Below, piece after piece: positions 8,225-22,139 of a stretch of 64,000 nucleotides of DNA (within the stretch, counting starts at the first letter, position 1; every line of letters starts with the position of its first letter). The notes beneath the pieces were generated by a model, which made no database searches, was not told the origin of the DNA, and saw only the letters and a program-made list of their open reading frames with translations. Where the stretch lies: contig NC_090446.1 in the NCBI RefSeq assembly GCF_031143425.1, positions 655,175,717 to 655,239,716 on the forward strand, given 5' to 3'. This DNA is from Pleurodeles waltl. Its lineage: Eukaryota; Chordata; Amphibia; Caudata; Salamandridae. Position numbers and translations under genes: made by a program.

Positions 8225-11200
8225 ATGACTAGATCACTATCCTTGGTTATTCAACATCAAGGGTTCCTGGATGGTTGGGGCACACTTCACCCGCACTTAC
8301 AGGAACACACTCGCCACTCACTGCCACAGCGACCCATACTCGTCTTCTACGAGGCTGCAGGCGATCACTCACTTGTTGCAGTTTCTCTCTGACAATGTGC
8401 CAGTGCTGCTCTGTTTGCAGTGGGGTGGGGATATCTGCTTTGCGCAGAGTTAGTGCCGGCCTCCCAAACTCCTGACCGATGAGGTCTGTAGAGAGTCACT
8501 GGATTCTTCACTAACTGGTTACTTAGTGAAGAACTGGGGCACCACTCCACCATTAGAACGACTGAGTGGGAGGCTCTCAAAGTGGTTATGAGGAGTGCAT
8601 GCATAGGGACTACCTGCGCTGTGCGGAGTCAGTTGGGGCAGACATCAAGATACAGGAATGGCAATTTGTTTATCTCCATAAGATGGGAATAGGCTCACCA
8701 GATATTCGTGCTGAGGTGATGCAGACTCAGGCTCATATTTATACTTTTTTGGTGCCCCATTTTCATAATTTTTTGACGCAAAAGCGGCGCAATCTTGCAA
8801 AATACAATTGTATTTTGTAAGTTTGCACCGTATTTGCGTCTAAACCCGGTGCAAAAAAAACTGGAAATATGGGCCTCAGTGTGCTGTTCAGGCTCTGTGT
8901 AACACCCTAGACAAATACACTCTTAAGGTTTACCACCAGTGTTTACACAGGGAGGGGGAAAAGTGCAGTAGGCTCTTAGCTTGGATTTTAAAACCAGAGC
9001 TAGATGCCCCATCCTACATCTTCATACACCAGACGGGAGCCTGTTGACAATTTGGCTGGATGTCCTACACGCCCTTGTGGCCCATTTTCGAGTTGTATAT
9101 TGTGCTGGTAAGGTTTGCCAGCTGGGCATGGTGTAGACGTTTCTCACAGAGATGGATCTGCTGCACATATTGCATGAGTGTGATCAGGAACTAGATGGGG
9201 TGATTACTTTGGTGGAGCTGGGAAAAGCCTTGTGGAATCTCAATAAGTGAAAAGCCCTGGAGTGGGTGGTTTCCCTATGGAATAGTTTCAGACCTATTCC
9301 ACGGAGCTTGGGGAAACCCTGCTGAGGGTTCTCCTGGAAATGCACAAGGAGAGGATCCTTCCACCCTCCTTGCTTGAGGCCATTTTCTGCCTCATGTTGA
9401 AACAGGGAGGGAACCCTGTGGACCCGTCCTCGTATAGGCCACTCACCCTGCTGAACTTGGATGTTAAAATCCTCTGTAAACTGCTGGCTTCAACATTGGG
9501 GGGATGTACAGGAACCTGTACATGAGGATCAGTGTGGGTTGATGCCGACCCTCAGTTCGGTCTTTATCATCCAAAGCCTGACTCATGTCCTACACAAGAC
9601 TCATGAAGACGATCGGGAATAGGCCCTTGTATTGATAGACTTAGAACATGCCTCTGATACAGTTGACTGGGGTTGTCTGTTGGCAGAGCTGCAATAGTTG
9701 GGCTTCTAGAATTGGGTGCAATTACTTCCTACTGACCCTACGGTATGCGTCGGGATGAGGGGTGCAATTTTGGAAGCTTGGATGGTGGGGAGGGCTGCTC
9801 TCCTTCACCACTCCTTTTTGTCCTAACCATTGAGCCTTTAGAAATACTATTATGAAGGGACCTGGAACCCTGGGGTATTTAAGTGGGTGGGACCAATCAT
9901 ATTATTTCATTGTACACAGATGATATGCTAATATATGCCCAATCCCCTGGCGAGGCGGTGTGGCTCCTGATGAGGCTTATGGCTGAGGTCAGTGAGATCT
10001 CCGTCTTGAAGGTCGACGTTAGGAAGACACTATTATTTCCTATGAGAAGACTGATGGGGACATCCCCGGAGCAGCTTCATGACTTGTGGATCCGATGGGA
10101 AACAGAAGGCTTTAGATACCTCAGCATCATGGAAGAACATAGGCATGGTCCTAGGGGTCCTCATAGGAGTAATTGAGTTCTGGAATAAATTGCCCCTGTC
10201 GATGATGGGTAGGGCAGCGATTCCTAAGATGATGTTCCTCCCACGCTGTCTCTGTATGATGCAGAATTCCCTGTTTCCACTTTGCATGCAAGTATTTAAA
10301 AAACTGAATAGTCTGTTGGTTTTGAGGGTATGGGCTGCCAAGGAAAGCTGGGTTGGTCTGTCCGTATTTAAAAGAGACATGGAGGAGGGTGTCTTGGCCC
10401 TTCCCGACATGCAAATCTATTACTTTTCAGCGCATCTGCAGCATACCGCTCAGTGGCTAGCAGAGCCTGACAATTGGGATTAAAGGTCTTTCAAGACATG
10501 CTTAAGGGGGGCATGCTGGCACATTTGCTGATGGCATGGGGCTTCTCCGAGCATTCAATTCCATATCTGGTATTACACACAGCCACAATATGGGTATCAG
10601 TGGTAAAGAAGGTGCTTTGCAGGGCTCCCTTTGGCAGGGAACTGGGTCTCTTGGAACTTGCATCATTTTGTATCATTGATTTGGACATGTCAATGGAACA
10701 GTGGAGGGTGGGCAGTTGTCTCTTGGTCGGTGACGATACCTGGCAAGGTCTTTACTACTTTCCCTGACGTGCAGGGGGCATTTCACTTGAGTCCAGGACA
10801 ATTCCTGCAGTATGCCTGGCTGGAAAACACAGCGATGGAAGGGTGGTGCAGCTTCCCATTGGCACTGCCACCCTCCCAGGTATTGGGTGGACTGCTAATA
10901 TGGGGGCGGTTAGGCACCTGATCACCATATCCTATAAGGTGTTGAAATGGAACATGACAAGACATCCATACGGAGCTCAGCAGGCATGGTAAAATGAATT
11001 GGGGAACATTTAGCAGATGCGGACTGGGGGCACACCTGTGAGCTGGTGTGGACTGTCACCTGTAACAACAGGTTTAAATTATTGCACTGTAATTACCTAC
11101 ACCATTCGTGTGTGACTCCGTTTCAGATGAACAAGTTAAATCCCACAAGGGCAGTGAAGTGTGTGAGCTGTTGGGAAATGGGTGCCACTTTCGTACACCT

Positions 11201-11860
11201 TGCATAGTCCCACAGTGCAGTTCATGGGTTTTGGAGAAAGGTAGTGCTAAAGATCGAGACATCTACAGACTTTACGATGCCTCTCACACCTAGAGCCTGC
11301 ATACTGGGGATAGTGGGGAGAGCAAGGGGGCAAAAGATCCCATATAAGTTTTCCCAGCTCACCCACCTCCCCGCTAAACGGTGGGTGGCCATTGGGTGGT
11401 TGGTTCCCGAACGCTACAGATGACACTCAGGCGCAGGGAAGTGCTTAAATTGGGAGTGGCAGAAGAACAACATCTGCACCTGTCTCATATGGATGCAAAA
11501 GTTGTTGATGATGTGATGGCCTGGGGATTCCTAGTGGATATACTTAATGGCGATGAGGATTCAGGTACTGACTCAGACTCAAAGTTTGGGGGAGATGCCG
11601 TTATATTGCATCCACATGGGCACAGGAGCCGGGACCCTCAAGTGTAACTATAATTTATATGCATCAAAATAAGTTCACTTGGACTATAGTCTACTGTCTA
11701 TCTCGATATGCACCTTCATGCTGCGCTTTCTTGCTATGTTCTGAAGCATCGGTAACTAGGGGATGGTGCGACACTTTGATGAATCTGATGCACCTGGGGA
11801 AATGAACTGCATAATATACAGTGTTGTAATACGTTGGGTATTAATAAAACGAAGTTTTTT
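8225..11860 (+). mobile_element. L1-type LINE, 5'-truncated and decayed ORF2
   Basis: Broken frames follow L1 ORF2 order. Near 8250-8350 they resemble the endonuclease carboxyl end (GFLDGWGTLHPHLQEHTR in one frame). Near 8560-8700 they resemble the linker (WEALKVVMRSACIGT). At 9340-9500 there is a reverse transcriptase segment (SYRPLTLLNLDVKILCKLLA). Near 9912-9935 lies the active-site motif YTDDMLIYAQ. Thumb/carboxyl sequence extends to about 11640. Many stops and frameshifts make it dead. A 146-bp MITE interrupts it at 8730. The 3' end is near AATAAAACG and a T-rich run at about 11843-11865. Confidence 0.75.
8730..8875. mobile_element. 146-bp MITE inside the LINE, TSD TCA
   Basis: The ends match as inverted repeats: GGCTCATATTTATACTTTTT on the left against GGCCCATATTTCCAGTTTTT read inward from the right. 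The flanks are TCA (8727-8729) and TCA (8876-8878). The centre holds a near-perfect 28-bp palindrome around ACAATTGT. It has no coding capacity and must have been mobilised in trans. A 3-bp duplication fits a Harbinger-type element. Confidence 0.8.
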
Positions 11861-12616
11861 TTAAAGGCTTTGACGCTCGGGGCTGTTCCATTCGTCCTGA
11901 AATATTCGTAAGGAGGACAAAAAAAAGGGATAAAAACTCTTTTTTATGGTGAGTAGAAGGGACAAAAGGGAGTGCAATGAATGTCTGGGGTTTCGTCCTG
12001 CCCTGGGCGCCTGTTCTTGTGATGGTTCCTCTAAGAAATCGCTGCTTCACTTTCTTCTTCAATTGTAAATTTTGTGTATTTACAAAACAATTTTTAATAC
12101 CTTAAACAGAAAATGTAACATGGTTTAGTGTAAAGTGGCTCTTCGGAATGTACAGGTGCTTGAAAATGAGGATGTCAGCTTCAGGGTTGATTCTTTTTTA
12201 AAGCTAAAGGTTAGCTCGAGGAAAAGTATAAACTAGTACCATTTTATAAATGGTCTCTAAGAGTTTTATATAATATACCTGGATGTCTTATTTAACATGT
12301 ATAGTATTATCTATTGCTTTTATGCATAATTCGGTGCAGAATTGGATTTTATAGCAAGAATAATAATTAATTAGCTGTAGCAGCACTATTTTACTAACTG
12401 AGGCAGCGGTATATTGTACTTGTCATGGAGAATGTAAAGGCAAGTGCTCTATTTGACTGGAAAGCTAGCAACATTTTGATACCTCTAAAGTAAACAACAG
12501 TACATAATACAGTCACACATAAACCAACTTAACAACGCAATTAAAACATAACACTGCCCAATGCAACAGAAGAGTCAAAAAGTGAAAATAACACCATTAC
12601 CACAGTAAAACATAAC
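11861..12616. other. AT-rich spacer, nothing recognised
   Basis: No ORF of interest, RNA gene or repeat structure is seen between the LINE tail and the next MITE. Confidence 0.5.
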
Positions 12617-13319
12617 GGGCCAGATGTATCAAGCCTTTTTGCATTCGCAAACGGTGCGAATGCCCGTTTGCGAATGCAAAAATGCCTTTCAGTATTTATG
12701 AAAGGCATTCGCAACGCTAAAATAGCAATTCCTTAAGTTTTGCGACCCTGTTTAGAGAATCGCAAATTGCGATTCTCTAAATAGGAAATCGCAAATAAGG
12801 AATCCTTATTTGCGATTTCTAAACCACATGTATCAAGCAATTTCTTTATTACGAATTCGACATTAAGGAATCACAATTACCACCAAGTAAAACTTGGTGG
12901 TAATCATGTGCAAATTTTAAAAATGCATTGAAAATGCATTTTTAAAATTTACATGTAACGCACAGATGCCCCTTTGGCATGTGTGCGCCTTACATGTCCC
13001 CAAAAATGTTTTGGGGTGCAGCAGAGGGGGCCTTAGGCCCCCAGCACCCTGGGGTTTTGCATTTCCAAAATTGCGAATTCCAGTTAGGAATTCGCTATTT
13101 GGGAAATGCAAAAAAAACGCAAATATGGGCCTACAGGCCCATAGGTGCGAATAGGGGCTGTATCGCTATTTGCGATTCGGTAATAGCATTTGCCATTTTT
13201 AAGAAATCGCTATTACCGAATCGCAATTGTGATACATAGAATTTTGCGTATCAGAAATAGCAATTTCTTAAAATTCGCTAATACTGATTCGCAAAAGGCT
13301 TTTTTGATACATCTGGCCC
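12617..13319. mobile_element. 703-bp MITE with GGGCCAGATGTATCAA ends, TSD AAC
   Basis: The left end GGGCCAGATGTATCAAGCCT matches the inverted right end GGGCCAGATGTATCAAAAAA. The flanks are AAC (12614-12616) and AAC (13320-13322). The interior is made of imperfect inverted blocks (GCAAATAGCGATT-type words) and has no ORF of significance. It is a non-autonomous DNA transposon, probably Harbinger-type from its 3-bp duplication. Confidence 0.88.
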
Positions 13320-14657
13320 AACATCACTTTACGATAATGCAGCACAAAAACAAAACAGCACGAAAACAAAACATATCACACCACCACCAAAATAAAATGC
13401 TACACAATAAATGTGCACAAATATTATTTTCTCTCCTTACTGCCCCAACAAGCCTGCTTTCATAGTATGGTGGGCCAAGTTGTTTCCACCAGGCATTGAC
13501 TTTATTTAAAGAAAAGGACACAAACTAACGTCAGTCAAAAATGCTTTGTGATCCTGCTCCCTGAGTGTTTACACAGCCCTACTGTGCTGTCCCGCAGTAT
13601 GAATTGTTGTCTAATGAGACCGAGACATTCACAGAACGTACCTAGTACACATTTAACCTCAGTTCTAGTGAACCCTTGAATGACAGTTACGGGCCATCCA
13701 CAAGGCTCCTGCAACGCACCTTTATCTTGTACTGCAAACTTCACTACTAGATATATGTTCTAGCGCCTCTACAAAGACCTTCCAAAACCAAACTTGATTG
13801 CCCTCTAGTGTGTTCTGTAAACTCAACACTGACACACTCACAGAGCTCTTAAAACATTCAAGCATGGCATCGAAAATAAAGCATGGAAGATCTTGTTTCA
13901 AGTAAGATAACTCAGAATGTTAACTGCAGAGACTTACTCATACTGCATGTTGCACGTTCAAATGGCAAGGGGGCAGACTCTGGTCACACACATTAAAACC
14001 ACTGAACAAAATAATAACAATATTTGCTTTTAACTCTCTCGATGTAATCTACTTAAAATGTACCACACAAAATATGTCTATTTGACCTGTGGGCCTCAAG
14101 TGCTTACAAAGTGTTGTAAAAAGGCACAAAACACCATAAAAGCTATGAAAAGCGTGAATGTATCTTTCTACTATAATAAAAGGAATTAGGATAAACTGGT
14201 AATTTATCAATGATGAGAAAGCAAGGCCTAGAAGAATATATCCCACAGGTTAAGGCTAGATCTCCTACTAGATAGCTCAGAGTATTAAGCGCTTGCTGCA
14301 AATATCTGTATATTAACTCAGGTCACATTCCATTGCCTGTTGGCTGGCTTGGTGGATTAATGAATGTTCTGCAGAGATGCCTCGCCTGAGGATTTCTCAT
14401 TTCGATTACTAGAAGATACCATACCAGACTGATGGACCTCGATTGCAAATGTCTTTAAGGAACAGGCTGTAATTTCCTATGCAAGTTAAACAGGTAAATA
14501 AGGCAACTTTTCCTCTGTATAGATGTTGCAGTGACCAGTTCCAATTCTTACATAAGAGCTCTTGATTACACATAAATTCACTAGCTGCAGAGAAGTGCCA
14601 TTACTTGTCCCCTCACAGTACGGTAGCCAACTTGTACAGTGATTACCAGAAGATTTA
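13320..14657. other. Gene-free spacer
   Basis: AT-rich sequence without recognisable coding, RNA or repeat structure. Short frames here show no family motifs. Confidence 0.5.
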
Positions 14658-15255
14658 GGGCCTCATTACAAGTTTGACCATCATGAGACCGCCAAACTTG
14701 TGATGGTGGTTGGACTGCCGCTGTTTTGGTGGACTGACCGCCAAATTATAACTTTGGCAGTTGGACCGCCAAACGAGCGCCATCCTTGCTGGGAACATGG
14801 TTCCCGAAGGTATGATGGAGGTCAGGCTTGCAACCAGCCAACGCAGTGCTAAACTCAGCGCTGCCTGGCCGATTACAACCCCTCTTTCTGACAGACTTTT
14901 CATGGCAGGCAACATGCCATGAAAAGTCTGGTGGAAAAGAAGTGCTAGGCACCAGAGGGGGCCCCAAAACTGCCCATGATCTTACATGACCTGCCCAGCA
15001 CCCTTGGAATGCGCACTGTCTGTTTTGCAGACTGTGCGTTCTGAGGGTGCTGGAGTGTTGGAGGAGCCAAGGCCAATATCCTAACACTGTTCCCACCGGT
15101 CAGCCCAGCCAGATTGCGCATTACAATGTTCCTGCCGGTCAGCCCAGCAAGAACATCATAACATGCTTGGGGAAATGTCACCGCTATGGAGGTGGCATTC
15201 TCCCCGTGAGTTTGGCAGTCCTGTGGTGGGACCGCCAAACTCGTAATGAGGCCCT
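14658..15255. mobile_element. About 598-bp Harbinger-type MITE (GGGCCTCATTAC ends)
   Basis: The left end GGGCCTCATTACAAGTTTG matches the inverted right end GGGCCTCATTACGAGTTTGG. The subterminal sequence has GACCGCCAAA-type repeats, and an internal inverted repeat (CATGGCAGGC / GCCATGAAAAG) lies near 14890-14930. Its ends resemble those of Harbinger-2 and -3 and of the MITEs at 33248 and 62145. Flanking trinucleotides (TTA / TGT) do not match, so the TSD has decayed or the ends are off by a base. Confidence 0.8.
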
Positions 15256-16400
15256 GTGTTTATTTTCCAAGTCAAAGGTCTTATTCCTCTAGCATAGTTT
15301 AAGGGTTAATGTGTTTTCTACAGAGATTTACTGGTAGACAACATTCTGTTACCACTTCCTTATATGAACATGCACAACCATCATCTAATTAGTTTAAACT
15401 TTATATGCTCATGGGTCCTTATCATATGTCAGGAATTGCTATCCCATACAGGGAAATTCTCACCAAATGCAAGGGAGCAAATGTTTTTCCAGTACTAGCC
15501 TTGATAGTCCTGAGATGGTTTTCAGCTGCCACCAACAGACAGAATATTCTACAATAGTATACCCTATGCTCAAAAGTGCTGTTATGTGATACTTAGATGA
15601 CAATTACTACTGTGACATGCAGGAATGGCAGCTGTGAGCCAATACATGGCAAACATATGGCAGTAATGATTGTAATGTTCATGTGGTCATTGCTGCCAGT
15701 GATGGCAGATGCACCATATTCCAGGGATTGTCATCATATGGGAGCAACTATATTCCGGTGGTTATCAAATGCCAGGATGGCCATCAGGCCCAAGAGAGAC
15801 AATTGGATGTCAAGAATAACATAACACAGCACTTGTGTTTTGAAAGCACACATTCACTTCTTGGGGAACCTTGACAAGTGGTTATTGTTACCTAAATCAA
15901 TAGTACTCATATTATTGACCACATAAGGAAGAAATGCTTACTGGATCCTCTGGGGTGTGAACCTCTTGCCATGAGGTCAAAGACAGGATTCTGGATTGAG
16001 GGCATTAAGCCACTGAGCCACCCGGACCCTGTGCCACTATACTCCAAAGAGGGGTATAATTTGCTGTCTCATGACCATATGTGATGAATAGTTAGCCATT
16101 GCACAATAGAGATATATATCCCACCATGATCCAAATATAGCCACAATGTACCTGAGATTGTCTGCAGATGGTCGAGATTGTCATCAGATGGTGAGATACT
16201 CAGGATGACTACCAAAAGCCAGCCATGGCCATTATATACCAATGGATGGCAACCAAATACCAGGAACACCATAAAGTGATTGATGGCAAACAGCACTGTT
16301 TTCCAGGATTGTCTAACTTTTAATGTCCCTTGTTTAAAGCAAGAAAAATCAACCCCATATTTACCAAACTCCACATCACCATCACCCTTCTGGAGATGAC
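15256..16400. other. Spacer with degenerate short repeats
   Basis: Between about 15600 and 16270 words such as GATTGTCATCA and GATGGCA/ATGGCAA recur irregularly, suggesting a very old degenerate tandem or retroelement-derived repeat. No gene is seen. Confidence 0.35.
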
Positions 16401-16419
16401 AACATTTTCCCTAGTAACC

Positions 16420-18120
16420 TCAAGCAACAGCTTTTGTTAGGTGATTTCAAAATGTGTTGGGGTTATAAAGATTCTGGGGCTTCTATCTTTCAATTGTTCT
16501 TACTCAATATCAACCTCACTCAAATCTGCATAATCACTATTACACAAAAGGCTCCACTTCAGACCTCCTTATAAGTATAGAAGTAAAGAGAACTCCTGAT
16601 ATACTGATCCCTGTAGAAATGTCCGACAACTTGATCATTCACTTTTCTATTCACTCATCGAAAGTTGTAACCACCTAACCATCCAGGAAGTTCAAGTAAG
16701 GGGTAAATGATTTGAAAGGCATTGACACAAAGTTACATGCTTCAGAAGTAGTTCACAGATAACGAACTGTAACAGTCACACAAAAATTCCAAAGATGCCC
16801 GCTCAATACAATGATAGCACAAGAGATATCCTGTGATGTCTCCCAAATCACTGATAAGAGAAAAAACAAAATGATTAGCACATTGGCTTTCAAAAGTCTA
16901 AGACAGCAGAACAAATCTAAGAACCATAAAAATCTGGTATCAAAATCAACCCCTGGAAAACCTGATTCAACTTCTCAGTGAGAGAAGGAGCTATAACAAA
17001 ATGATATTTTAAGCAAAACCTATAACATACAAATAGTGATGGACCAAGCTAAAAGAGCATGTGTAAGAACTGTTCACATTTCTGACAAAACACACTTTGC
17101 CAAAACCAAACCCCTCATCAGCTTTCTCCAAAGAAACATCTAAGGAGCTCTTCATCTTCTTTGTTATCAAGCGGAAAAATATACAACCCTCCATACAACA
17201 TCACTTGAAACCTAATTTTTATGAAACTAACACAGATACTTTTAGAAGCTCTCAGTCCACTTTTAGAGAAATCTCCTCTTTAAAATTAAAAACAACAATT
17301 ACTAAACCAACTGTTTCTCTCACTTTACTGAAACCATTCACAGAACATTCCACAATTAAATTGGAAACTACCCCCTCCATTACTTCATCCTGGTGCACTG
17401 TGATTAACACGTCTCTAATCCAAGAAATAGTCCAAGACTGTTTAATTATAGGCCAAATCTCACCATTACTAAAAGAAAACATCAACACATCTCAGCAACA
17501 TGAAATATTTTACCCTTCCAAAAATGTTCTTTTATCTCAAAGGGTCTAGAACATTTTATTGAGAAAAACAATTTGTTGAACAAGCATCGATCTGGTTTCA
17601 GATACAATTACAATACAAATTGTTCTATTTTAAAAATAATTTGTGCTGTTCTTTATAGCTCTAATCCTCCTTGTCCCTAGCAGCTTCCTGAGCCACAGCC
17701 GAATTATAGAACTTTACTAAAAATACTGTAATATAGAATGAGAAAATGACTCCATTTTCATTTGGGTCCGATTATACCTGGAAAGTTTGTGCCGGCTTAT
17801 AAACAGGGCCATCTGTCTATCTCACCTCCCTAACAGCCCAACAAGAAATGGTCCAAGGATGTAGTCCCAATCTCATCATCATTAACATATTCATGGATAC
17901 TCTAGACTCTACCCTCAGCCTCACTAACATCTCTTTCTACTTTTCTCTTTGATAAATTTTCTAGAGCATTCTCTAGTACATTGCCCAGAACTCGGCTTCA
18001 AGCCCCAATGACACTAAGGGCATTCTATTTGTGCAAAAAAAGAGACAGAAAAAATAGTTGGCCTCAAATCACCCCACAACTCACTGAATACTATTTGAGT
18101 GAGATGTGTTTCATGTAATG
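16420..18120 (+). mobile_element. L2/CR1-type LINE remnant, endonuclease to reverse transcriptase
   Basis: Broken + frames follow a CR1/L2-type ORF2. LLLGDFKM near 16430 resembles the endonuclease GDFN motif, and QLDHSLFYSLIESC near 16630 resembles the SDH motif. The region 17097-17549 is a 150-codon frame of linker and early reverse transcriptase. NNLLNKHRSGFRYNYNTNCS near 17570 matches the conserved 'LL...QSGFR...T' block. Stops are frequent, so it is non-functional. The family assignment comes from motif order only. Confidence 0.55.
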
Positions 18121-19249
18121 ATAAATCCTAAGAGATTTCACAGTAATAGTGGAATCTAAACCCTCTTTCATTAAGAAATAGCACACACAAGAACACTAAA
18201 ACAATGGATATATTCTAAAAATGTATTTTAAAATCAAACTCCTATCCTAGTGCAAATGGTATGAAATTACAATGCCAGAAGGATTTACCAAAAGACTAAA
18301 CAACAAAACATCTCCCAACATATTTGTTACATACCATTATAACAATCCCAAAATCATATTTCTTTTCAATAAGCTCCTCTTAGTTCCAAAAGGAAAGCCT
18401 AATTTGAGTTTCAGAGATGGTTCACCTCTTCATACCTGTTTGAACAAAAGTAATTTATGTTCAGTATAATAGCAAAGCCTGCCATTCTTGTCTTCTGCTG
18501 GTAGCTAGGCTGATACGTGGGGCAAGTGAAGGCTCAATGCCTTGCCTTTAACCTTCAGACAAAGTAAGTGATGTGATTCTACACATCCTCTCTCATTTGT
18601 GAAGCCTGGCACAAAGTTCATTTTAACCCCTTCACACCCTGTGCTTAGTGTATTAAGCAATATGTAGTCTTTGTTAAATCTTTCAGGATAAACAAATAAC
18701 AGAAATTGGCAAGATAACCTTCTACTTATTTTCATTCTGCAAGGCTGTGTTATCTTGAACAATAACACTAAACAAGGCAAGTAGTTATCAACTTTCCATG
18801 GACATTTGTTCACAACTTCATAACAATTGATTAGAACAGAACAGTCAGTTTGATTAAATACTGTGCATATATTCAATCAGACTTGATTTTTATGTTGCAA
18901 AGATAATTTTAATTAAAAGATAGGTATAATCCATGTTAATCACATACATTTTCTTTAAAATGGTCAAGTTAGGGAAGCTAAAAGGGGATAACTACAAGAG
19001 AAAAAACATTTTCAAGGAATTCACCCAAAAACATATGTTAAAATACAACCTCAAGTTTATGTTTTCACAATCGAAGCTCATCCTAAGATTACTGTTCACT
19101 TCCTCCACACCACTTCCAACATAGCTGAATTAAATCTCAATACTAAATTTCAATCTTGCAGTTTTAGAGTCTGTAAAAGGAATTTGCCTTAATTTGGAAA
19201 CAAACACTGTGCTATAAACATGTATCAAAGCTGAGACAGGGGGATATCA
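18121..19249. other. AT-rich interval between LINE fragments
   Basis: No clear coding similarity is seen. It may contain eroded LINE sequence and an insertion around 18480-18620. Confidence 0.3.
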
Positions 19250-19850
19250 ATTACAAAATCGACGTAGCATCCAGCAGTTTATCCTGGACCGTGACTTTAA
19301 ACTAATTAGCCAAGCCATCCTGTCATAACTAGACTATGGTAACTTCCTACTCACTGCTATTTCTGAACTGCAGTTAACAACCCAGCATGCTGCTGCTACC
19401 ATGGACAAAGCAGCAAGAACATTCTACCTACCACATCCACCTCTTTGGTGTCCCTGCAATTACTCTGTCAAAAGAACATCTATAAACATGTTTGCATCAC
19501 ACATAAAGCTATGTTTTTGGAAACCTCTGATTACCTAGCATGAACATTGACAAAGTCTGGTGCCCAATGCATCCTTCGAAGCAAAGACAATCTCCTCCTG
19601 GATACAACAAGTTTTTAGGAATAAGACACAAAAATAGCACATCTCAGGAAGGGCACCTACGGAGTGGATCTCTAACCCACTAGCCATCACAACAATCTCT
19701 TCCAATTAATTCTACAAGAAACATTTGAGATGTCTGGTATTTAAATATAATTTCCAAACTTGAAATGATCACTGTCTCCTGGAACTTCCAGAAAAAGATA
19801 TGGGTGTGAAGGATCTTCTCAAATCACTATTTATTTATACATTTTTATAG
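19250..19850 (+). mobile_element. L2/CR1-type LINE carboxyl end
   Basis: Decayed frames read DFKLISQAILS, a stop, LDYGNFLLTAISELQLTTQH and then DKAARTFYLPH. This is the reverse-transcriptase carboxyl pattern of CR1/L2 elements (LDY-N-LL, N-AAR), and it probably belongs to the same insertion as 16420-18120. After 19800 the text resembles a LINE 3' untranslated end (TTTATTTATACATTTTTATAG). Confidence 0.55.
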
Positions 19851-19989
19851 AATGTGGCATAAAAGTTTCATAGCGCCTTACTGTAAAACAGGTTTCATTA
19901 CGTTAGCTATAATTATACAAACAGTTGCTAGTTATAATCACTACGAAAGACAAAAAGTGGCGGATAGATATGGACAGTTGTTCATTTTA

Positions 19990-20540
19990 ATTGTTATGAA
20001 GAAACAGACTTACATTTGTTAGAGGATATAGGTGGTATAGGTAGTAGCAGCAAAGTTAGGTCAAGGGACAGAGGTAGTTCAGTAATCACAGTCACAGGAG
20101 GAAACATTATCATTGGGAAGGTTGGCTGAAGGGCCAGCCATCCAATGTATGTTTGTAGGAGAAGGCTTTCAGCTCTGTTTTGAAGATCTGTAAGGAGGTG
20201 GAGGTGGTGCACAGTTACTGGGGCAGCAAGTTCCATATTCTGGTTGCAGTGCCCGAGAAAGATTGTGCCATGAGTTGTTCCTTTTTAGAGGTTGGAGGTT
20301 CTAACAACAACCCTTCAGCGTTTTGCGATGATCCAGTGCCCCCTGATAGCTTCAGTTTGTTTCCAAGGTAACGAAGAGTGGATGTATGTAAGGCATGTGG
20401 ATAATACCCATTTTAGTAGAAACCCCAGAGGCTTGATATAGAGGTTGAACAGGGAAGTAGCAGGGATAGAACTCTGAGTGGCTCATTGAACGGCAGGATT
20501 CTGTGAAGAGAGAGTGTCAGCAATTTTCATCCTATGTTAC
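19990..20540. repeat. Probable interspersed repeat, class uncertain
   Basis: The stretch 20150-20330 and the stretch 23160-23500 share a loosely similar arrangement of words (a CTTC-GAAG segment, then a TTCCAT segment and a GAGAAAGAT segment). This suggests two old copies of one repeat, perhaps a LINE 3' part. No intact coding sequence is present. Confidence 0.3.
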
Positions 20541-22120
20541 CCACCAATGATAAAGAGTGCAAACCATTTTAGGACCACACAGTCAATGCCCATCTGATTT
20601 TTTTGTATATCAAGAAGTGTATGATGTTGTTTTTAAATGTAAAACTCCTTTTTAATCCTACCATATTTGAGCGCTGCTGTCATTACACAAAAATCTCCTT
20701 CAAATATTTCACTTGCTTTTGAAGATACTTTTATTTCTTTGTTATACTCCTCTCTGATGAATATTTATTATAAGTGCCTAATAATATTTGAATGGTTTTA
20801 ATTAACTTTCAATTCTAGAATTTACTACTGCAACAGAGCCAATGGGAAATCTGGAGAATGATTGTCGGCCAAGTGATCAGGTAAAGCTAGTTAGGTTGGG
20901 GAACTGTTGGTTTCAAATCATAAACTTTTTCTGCACATTATTTCATATTCAGCATTTTGCTTGTCATCCACAGCTAGCAACTTCCCCATAGCCAAGGTCC
21001 CCTTAGCCTCTACTTGAGTCTGGTTGTGGTATACAGCCACATACCCATCATGGATGTATTGTGTGCTGTAGGTTGTATGTTATTATCGTGAAGGCCTTAC
21101 AGAGACCTTTCTAGAGGTACAATGGGAGATGGAACTGCAGGCACACTTTGATTAATATAGTTTCTCAACTGGCTAGTAAATTACCAGACCAACTCCATAA
21201 ACTAATACTGTCCTGCAATCACATCCACATTGAAATGGGGAGCACAGGTGAAGGAAATATATAAAGGAATAGAAGTATTCAGATTAACCAAAATGTACAA
21301 GGAGTGTAGGATCAATCACAGTGCTTGATTTAATTGCATTAAAAACGTTCTTTTTCCAAACCAATGGTCACCAAATGCTACAATACCCCTACAGATATTT
21401 AATGTAATGTACTTATTTACTCTGTTTGTAGTTATATACGATTCATGTCTCCGAAAAACGCTTTTTGCTTGTGTATTATTAATGAGAATGTTAATTTTCA
21501 TGTTGTTTCAATCAATGTTGGTCATGTGAGCTTGTGCATTGAAAGACTCCGGCGTGCACATTTACATGAACCTTTTGGGTTTTGAAACAGATATGAGTGT
21601 TAATGGTTGTTAATCTCTGGGCTTTCATTCAGTGATATATTCACAGACATATATCCACTCACAGTACATATTTTTATTAGCAGCTTAAGAAAGAGCTCAT
21701 GGGGGATAGGGACATCAGCTTCCACCTTAAAAAAAGAATTCAGTGTCAACCATGTACTTGTGCTATTTTTCTAACCAGAAATACCCAACCTGGCTCTAAA
21801 ACACAGCATATTACCAACCTTTGACTACATTCAATTACTTTGAACACTGTAACAATATACTAAAATTCCATGTGCATTGCAAAAAACATGTGCTTGAGAA
21901 AAAATAAGTTCCTGCAAAGATGCTTTTAGGTCTCACCTATGAACATATTTCAGCTGTCTGTTGGTGAAATCCTGTTGTATATGATAACAATACTTAAAGG
22001 GTATTTGTAATTGTATTTACATAGCACTTTCTACCCCTGATGAGGTGATGAAGCGCTTTTCAGTGAGTAGCACAGGGAGAATTAGTGTAGGGACATGTAA
22101 GCTGTTACTCTGAGCTGTGG
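20541..22120. other. AT-rich gene-free DNA
   Basis: No coding or RNA feature is recognised. At 22015-22070 a LINE-tail-like phrase ACATAGCACTTTCTACCC leads into the minisatellite. Confidence 0.45.
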
Positions 22121-22139
22121 ACACTTGAGTCAGTTGGTT

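Noticed and set aside
17097..17549. A 150-codon + frame as a host gene
   Set aside because: Its flanks and composition fit a decayed L2/CR1 ORF2 in the order endonuclease, linker, reverse transcriptase.
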